A DNA stretch of 64,000 nt. It comes from Rhizophagus irregularis. Its lineage: Eukaryota; Glomeromycota; Glomeromycetes; Glomerales; Glomeraceae. The notes beneath the pieces were generated by a model. The model did no database searches. It was given only the letters and a program-made list of their open reading frames with translations, and had not been told where the DNA came from. A program made the position numbers and the translations under genes. This document shows positions 58,567-64,000 of this stretch, piece after piece (the stretch's first letter is position 1; every line of letters begins with the position of its first letter). The stretch is from assembly GCF_026210795.1 (NCBI RefSeq), contig NC_089450.1:62001-126000 (forward strand), read 5' to 3'.

Positions 58567-60237
58567 TAGCTGTTAATGTTAAGTTAATAATAATTTGCAT
58601 TCTGATATATACATATATACACATCTATTATTATAATTATTATTGCAATCATATTATCATATTTTTTTTATATACACGTATATTTATTATTTATTAAATA
58701 AAATTAATTATTTTATTAATTATGTTTGTTCATCACCACTCTTTTCCTGCCCCCCAAATATGTGTTCTAATTAAATTTGAAAACACTTGATTAAAATTTG
58801 CCAATTGATTCAGAATTTTCAGAATTACAAAATTCTCTCAATTAAAAGCTTTTTGGTGATTAATGGTTACGACAATAAAATTATAAAGACAATATATCTT
58901 CTAAATTTCTTTAACGGACAAGAATAAATTATCCGTAAAAAGTGATATATTATCCATACTAATATATTATCCATACTATAAAGTTGAAGCTTAAACAAAT
59001 ATAGAAAAACAAGGAGAAAATGGGGATTTGGTATTGTTACCCCATTTTTTAATAAATAATTATTAGTTTTATTAATATATAGTATTTAAATGTTAATGAA
59101 ATTAATTGAAGCTTAAACAAATAAATCAAAAGGCGCGATGAGTGTGTAAAATACGAAATTTGGTATTGTTGACCCATGTTTTTTTTTAATAAATAATTAT
59201 TAGTTTACTAATATATATTAATGAAATTAAACGGTGCGATAAATATTAATGAATGAAAAGGAGCGTGTAGGAAAAACAAAAGCAAATGGATATTTGGTTT
59301 TGTTAGTATTTGGTTCCAACTCCTTCTTAAATACCGTTCATCACCAATTTTGAAACTCTGAACATGATTATCGTTTTGCAATTTAATAATATCATCTTAT
59401 GATCTATATATATAGCTTTAGCTCCAATTGCTCAATTGCTCCAGCTCAAAACTATCAGCAAATCCACTTCCCAACTTTTTGTCCAGTCATCCATCTTCAC
59501 TTTCAAATTCTGCTATTTGTTCAATAATTTTCCATTGCATAGGTTTTCCTAAACCCAACTTGCAATACCTTCATTTTTTTCAAGACAGTCCAGTTATTTG
59601 GTTATAAAGAACTATCATTTAATTTTAGTATTTGAATATTGGTTTTTATACCCCCACCAAAAACATCACGTTATCACTTGCACTATTTCTTGTTAAAAAT
59701 GGTATGAAATTTTTTGTTATACTACATTGTAAAGTCTTCATCGAAATGTAATAAATGGTTTACGCGTCCTTTCTTAATAAAAATTTTTTGTCATACTATA
59801 AAACTTTACTTCCAATGCCTCTCAAACTCTTATGCACTTGTATATTGATCATTCTCCAATTTTGAATTCATGGATGTTTTCTTTATCTCCTTTATAATAA
59901 ACAAGCATGCTCAACGATAACCTAAATGAATCTGTAACAATAAGTTTTATTAGAAAGGATCCTCTTTTTGGAGCTTTTATCATAATACAAATCACTTCTA
60001 CTTACTTAGGATATTCTGCTCTAATTATTTATTAACAAAAATTCTATCCTGATGAGATCATGACCCTGAACAGCACTATATCAGCACTATCAGCACTATC
60101 AAGGTATCCAAGAACTACTCCATGAAAATTTTTTGCTTTTTGCTAATAAGGTCGGTTGTGAAAGTAGATTTGTCTGGATGCTGGAGCATAATGCAATGCA
60201 TATACTCCTTATTATCACACCCAAACTTCTATAAAGT
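58567..60237. other. Intergenic DNA with tandem copies
   Basis: Holds the 122-bp tandem (separate entry) and a short CAGCACTAT triple repeat at 60071-60099. Otherwise no gene recognised. Confidence 0.5.
58986..59320. repeat. 122-bp tandem repeat, two clear copies and a degenerate third
   Basis: GAAGCTTAAACAAATA occurs at 58986 and 59108, followed in both by ATTTGGTATTGTTgACCCAT-like and TAATAAATAATTATTAGTTT segments. A diverged third copy can be followed from about 59231 (GGATATTTGGTTTTGTT). Confidence 0.7.
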
Positions 60238-60480
60238 GTGAAACCTGAAAATAGTAAAGATAGATCCGAAAGTTGGACTTTCCAAACCCGATTTCCAAAC
60301 AAAAAGTTCCAGATCCTGCTCCCTTACGAAAATTGGAAGCCTGGACGATGGACGTCGGATGATGAAGAACCTAACCTCTTCTCATTACTGGACCACTACG
60401 ATGAGGCACAGTTGCCACCTAACGGGGGAGATCCCGATTACTTCGACCGATTTATAATTTATGTGATATTCCTTACGTGA
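60238..60480 (+). CDS. Short hypothetical frame of distinct composition
   Basis: An 80-codon frame with many C/G third positions, unlike its neighbours, and a plausible soluble, acidic sequence (YENWKPGRWTSDDEEPNLFS, HYDEAQLPPNGGDPDYF). I recognise no family. It may be an exon of a larger gene or a fragment of a mobile element. No convincing splice partners were found. Confidence 0.25.
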   Translation: MKPENSKDRSESWTFQTRFPNKKFQILLPYENWKPGRWTSDDEEPNLFSLLDHYDEAQLPPNGGDPDYFDRFIIYVIFLT

Positions 60481-60700
60481 TGGAGTAAGAAGACAAATAG
60501 ATTAAATAGATTGATGACGCCAGATGTCCATCTATCTAAAGCTTTAAGGATAAAAGAATTAGAAGTTAATATCATATAAAGAAATGGAAGAATCAAAAGT
60601 ATTTACTTACCAAGAGTCAAACTGTGTTGGCTCAGATAGGTTAACAGGCGGAAGTAGGTAATGAAATATATTTCTCGCATCCTCCCTTTCCTTTACGAAC

Positions 60701-60965
60701 ATGGCATGCTCAAAAATATTTTCAGAGGATTTACCTGAATTAACCATCAACGTCTCCTCCATACACAACGGCAAAATGTCCTTCATTTGTTGGAAACGTG
60801 GTATTAAGAAAATTTAACAATGGTTCAATATGTTTAATATATTGGCTGATATTATATATCCGCATATCTCCTATACAATCAACATCACTGATGATGAAAT
60901 CCCAATTGTCCACAAAGTTGGCGGCAATTTAGATACACTAACTAATATTAGTAAAGTAATTTAAT
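60701..60965 (+). pseudogene. F-box-like gene relic
   Basis: The ATG at 60701 opens MACSKIFSEDLPELTINV, which resembles the start of the multicopy F-box proteins of Glomeromycotina (DLPEL motif). A stop comes after 38 codons; the same frame continues open beyond it to about 60960 (ILADIIYPHISYTINITDDE). The rest of an F-box/LRR protein is absent. The family call rests on the short motif. Confidence 0.4.
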
Positions 60966-63319
60966 GATAATCTTCTTTTCGGATTATTAATAGCATGGTA
61001 CATTGCACACATGAAACGAGTTTTCTCATAAGCGCATGCATTTTAAGTACTTGTTTCTCCATTCTGTTCTCACTGATTATCTTATTATGATTCTTACACT
61101 TTAGCCTACAAGGTTGAACTGACATTGATAATTCTAATAAACAAGCTCAATCATTAGCATAAGTTTTCTGCATTCTCTTTAACAACCTCTGCAACTAGTT
61201 ATAATTTTTAGAAGTGCTTCTGTCAAAACTAAATTTTGTAATCATGTTTGTCTACACTCTACAGTTGACAGTTGTAATGCTTTATATCGCATAGTATATA
61301 AATTTTCCCTGTATCTGGTATTTATATGTTTGCAACTTAAAAAAAATTATTTACGTGTAACCTTTAAAATTTTGATGGTTCTTTTTTTTTTGCTCTTCAT
61401 ACACTGCAACAGTCAACAATTCCTATTCCTTTGACAGAATTTATTTCGTTTAAATCTAAAAAACCTTTCGTAAGAATTTGTAGATGGATTACTTTATATG
61501 ATAAGGAGACGTGCAAATCGCACGTGACTGCTAAATACGATATTATTGGTCATACGGTCATACCATACATACGAATATTTTCATGTATCTCTGCGAAAGA
61601 GTTTTACGTTTTATGTGTTTATTAAATAACGTTGTCTTGCTAATTCTGGAGGAAGAATTGGTTATGTGCCTTATTTTAACTTTTCAAAGAACTTCACTTT
61701 CACTCATTATATACACTACATTCTTACACAATAAAAAAACACGACGCGAACGATCGTCTAGTACATTTTTCATTGCTATACGCAAACGAACTATGATTTG
61801 GTAAGGATAATATTTTGAACTTTTTTTTATAGAATAGTTATGGAACCCGCATTCTTAAAAGAAACTGCATGAAAAGTCCAAAGGAACTCGGAAATAAACA
61901 AAAACTCGTTCCTGGCAAATATTTTGACAAGGTAAATTTATTTATCCATTTTTTAATTTGTATACAATAATCATTAATTCAATCCACATTATTAGACCAT
62001 CTTAGTAGTAATTACATTATATATCAAAATTTCGAGAGCTGAAACTATTTATTTAAACATACCAAAGCAATGCATTTTTATATTTTCATATAAAGGATTA
62101 ACTAAATTCATAATCAATTAATTACCTTGTTACACCTGGTTATACTTATGGGTCAATTATCTACCAAACTGTAAGAAAGAGTCAGTCACCTTTATCTGAT
62201 CTGTTAATTGGGCTTAAGCGATCACGTAAATCAAACATTTTTTTAAAAAATAAATATTATAAACTGAGCCCTATGAACTGTGCCTTAGCTGTGGCTGTAG
62301 AAATTTATGTGGCTGACACAGGGAGGAGGATAAGGCTTGAAAAGGATATTGCGGATTGCGGAAGACTGACAAAAATTTCGAACGCAAAAAAGCTACCGTA
62401 TATACAGTAATTTACAGTACAGTATATACTGTAAATGTTATATATGCGGATTAATTTAGTCACATGAGGAGGATCAAAAGAGTAAATTTTGCGGCAGGGA
62501 CATTTTGTTTGCATTGTTGCATTGTAAAAAAAAAAAAAATAGATCGTAAGATTTGCACATCTTTAATGCCTAAGCCACCTGTCACCATATCACATGTATT
62601 AGTATCATCAAAATTTTCACATGTAACAATCAAACAAATAACAAATTTGGAGAAAAAAGAAAGCCAATTTTTATTACGAAAAAAAGTTTTTTTTGCCAAA
62701 TATACAAAAAAAATTGCCGATTAATAAACGAGTTTGCCGAAAGTATTTTTAAAATTTTGCCATCGAAAAAAAGAAGAAATAGAGAAAAAAAAATCGAGAT
62801 AAAAATGAAAAAAAAAATGAAAAATAATGAAAAATAATGAAAAAAAAAATGAAAAAAAATGAAAAAAAAATAAATGAGAAAAAAAGAAAAAAAAAATTGA
62901 AAACATAAACGTTATGAATAATAAAAAATGGTATGCTTAAATGAAATCATTTTAGAAGTTGATATGAGGGAAATGAAAAATATGCTTAACCAAAAAAAAA
63001 AAAAAAAGAAAATATTTTTTTTTTTGGAATGATGAAGGGTAGTAATTTACAAAATAAAAAGAAAAGAAAAAAAAAGCGGGAAAAGATCTTACAAAATTTG
63101 GATGATATGGAAATTATAATAAATAGTGCCAGCACTAAAGAGATAAGTTATGAAAATAATGTTTTTTTTTTACCAAGCGTTGGCACTCCCAATAAAATAA
63201 AAAAAATATATATGTACTTATATAACATATTTATAACATAGTATAGTATAGTATAGTATAATATATAAATAAAAATGTTTTTGTGAATGATAATTTACAA
63301 GAAAAAAAGGATTAATAAA
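60966..63319. other. Intergenic DNA, A-rich low complexity at right
   Basis: No gene recognised. 62418-62433 is a perfect 16-bp palindrome (TACAGTATATACTGTA). 62740-62905 is a long run of AAAAATGA/AAAATAATGA words that opens a meaningless Phe-rich frame on the minus strand. 63241-63260 is (ATAGT)n. Confidence 0.55.
62740..62905. repeat. A-rich low-complexity tract
   Basis: Imperfect repeats of GAAAAAAAAATGAAAAATAAT type over about 165 bp. Probably slippage-generated; no structure beyond composition. Confidence 0.75.
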
Positions 63320-63793
63320 TTAAAAATCATTATTAATCTCATTTTGAATAAAAGCGAAAATAATAGCTCTAATTTTATTTTCTAAACCTAAAAAATCAAT
63401 ATTTTTCCAAAATTCATAACAATTGTCCGAATTTAAAAAATCATATAATTTATCACCATCACCAGTATATAAATATTCCAAAATAGGTTCAAAGGTTGAT
63501 GGAGATGGTAAAGAAACTATTATCATGTCACCTTCACCGACTTGACCAAGTATTTTATTAAAGTAAATAGATTGTAATTCTAAATATTCTTTATGAATCC
63601 AAAAAGATTTATCAATTCCTTCTATACGTAATTCAGCGTAAGCAGTATTTTTATCTTGAAAGTAAGTTGATCCCATTTCATGTAATTTGGCCTCAATATA
63701 CGAAGGTGGAACATATTCAGTTAATGATGATTTTGAAGAAGGAAGAATGGGAAGATTTGTTTGGTACAATTGGTCAGCGGTAACAGTAGACAT
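63320..63793 (-). CDS. BTB/POZ domain protein, 157 aa
   Basis: Single exon starting at the ATG at 63793 (MSTVTADQLYQTN). The BTB fold covers about 45-150: a strand with TAYAELRIEG, then SFWIHKEYLELQSIYFNKIL (the usual H-K-x-x-L plus the strand-to-helix YF-x-K/R turn), then FEPILEYLYTGD and a last helix with FWKNIDFLGL. BTB domains dimerise and often recruit Cullin-3 ligases. With no other domain, this may be an adaptor or a truncated member of the large BTB family of these fungi. The acidic tail ends at the stop codon. Confidence 0.85.
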   Translation of the reverse strand: MSTVTADQLYQTNLPILPSSKSSLTEYVPPSYIEAKLHEMGSTYFQDKNTAYAELRIEGIDKSFWIHKEYLELQSIYFNKILGQVGEGDMIIVSLPSPSTFEPILEYLYTGDGDKLYDFLNSDNCYEFWKNIDFLGLENKIRAIIFAFIQNEINNDF

Positions 63794-64000
63794 TTTTTTT
63801 TTATTATTCTGTAAGAATTTCGGTGGAATGTAAAAAAAAAAATTTGTTGATAAAATTGTAAAAATTTATTATTTTTTTTTTATTTTAAATAAATTTCTTT
63901 TTTGAAATTGAAAAATTTCGAAGGGGAATCTAACGCCGTATTTATTATCTTTTCGGGATCAAATCCCTCACACATTCAACCCCACATTTCATAACTATTG
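63794..64000. other. Promoter side of the BTB gene
   Basis: 207 bp to the window edge, with T/A runs just upstream of the start. No other feature. Confidence 0.4.

Noticed and set aside
61431-61804. Two overlapping plus-strand frames of 64 and 73 codons
   Set aside because: No recognisable domain; the first begins without an ATG and both fit chance in this composition.
62721-62906. 61-codon Phe/Ser-rich frame on the minus strand
   Set aside because: Direct product of the A-rich low-complexity tract.

Overview
This window is a piece of eukaryotic nuclear DNA. It is very AT-rich, with many short introns (mostly 60-110 bp), no operon-like packing, and conserved fungal and opisthokont housekeeping genes. 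The mix of long Sel1-repeat proteins, many TKL-like kinases and pseudokinases, a BTB gene and decayed transposons fits an arbuscular mycorrhizal fungus (Glomeromycotina, Rhizophagus-like). That assignment is inference from family content; no marker gene is present.

Layout. 1-7656 is repeat land: a hAT DNA transposon (12-3190, 14-bp inverted ends, 8-bp target duplication) sits in a dispersed repeat whose empty copies lie at 5031-5530, followed by other repeats and a 52-bp tandem array. 7657-17323 is a housekeeping block: an ACAP-type BAR-PH-ArfGAP-ankyrin gene (minus), a divergent anoctamin/TMEM16 gene (plus) and Mediator subunit MED6 (plus). 18048-41511 is a kinase/pseudokinase territory with six genes. 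42780-44600 holds decayed kinase relics. 45096-48825 encodes a 777-aa type II AAA ATPase of the AFG2/SPATA5 group, with a piggyBac-like MITE in one intron. 49486-51870 is another helical-bundle/pseudokinase/Sel1 gene. 52250-56000 is a graveyard of gene relics with two inverted-repeat elements. 57036-58566 encodes a secreted HExxH protein, probably membrane- or GPI-anchored. 58567-63319 is mostly non-coding with an F-box-like relic and A-rich low complexity. 63320-63793 is a BTB protein.

The most interesting content is the pseudokinase set. Three genes (20900-23083, 39752-41511, 49486-51870) combine an N-terminal helical bundle, a brace-like coiled coil, a kinase fold that has lost the DFG aspartate and, in the two full-length copies, a C-terminal Sel1 solenoid. 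This is the domain order of animal MLKL plus a Sel1 tail. Three other genes (18048-18967, 27330-32598, 35816-38185) share a second pseudokinase module (HEN in place of HRD, NLP or NIP in place of DFG where read). It occurs once alone, once at the end of a 1575-aa kinase-Sel1-pseudokinase fusion, and once behind another degenerate kinase. Only the gene at 34364-35605 keeps all catalytic motifs.

Exon coordinates were read by hand from splice signals and protein continuity. For the ArfGAP, anoctamin, AAA ATPase, HExxH and all uninterrupted kinase genes, the summed exons are an exact multiple of three, which supports the models. MED6 is uncertain at its 3' end.
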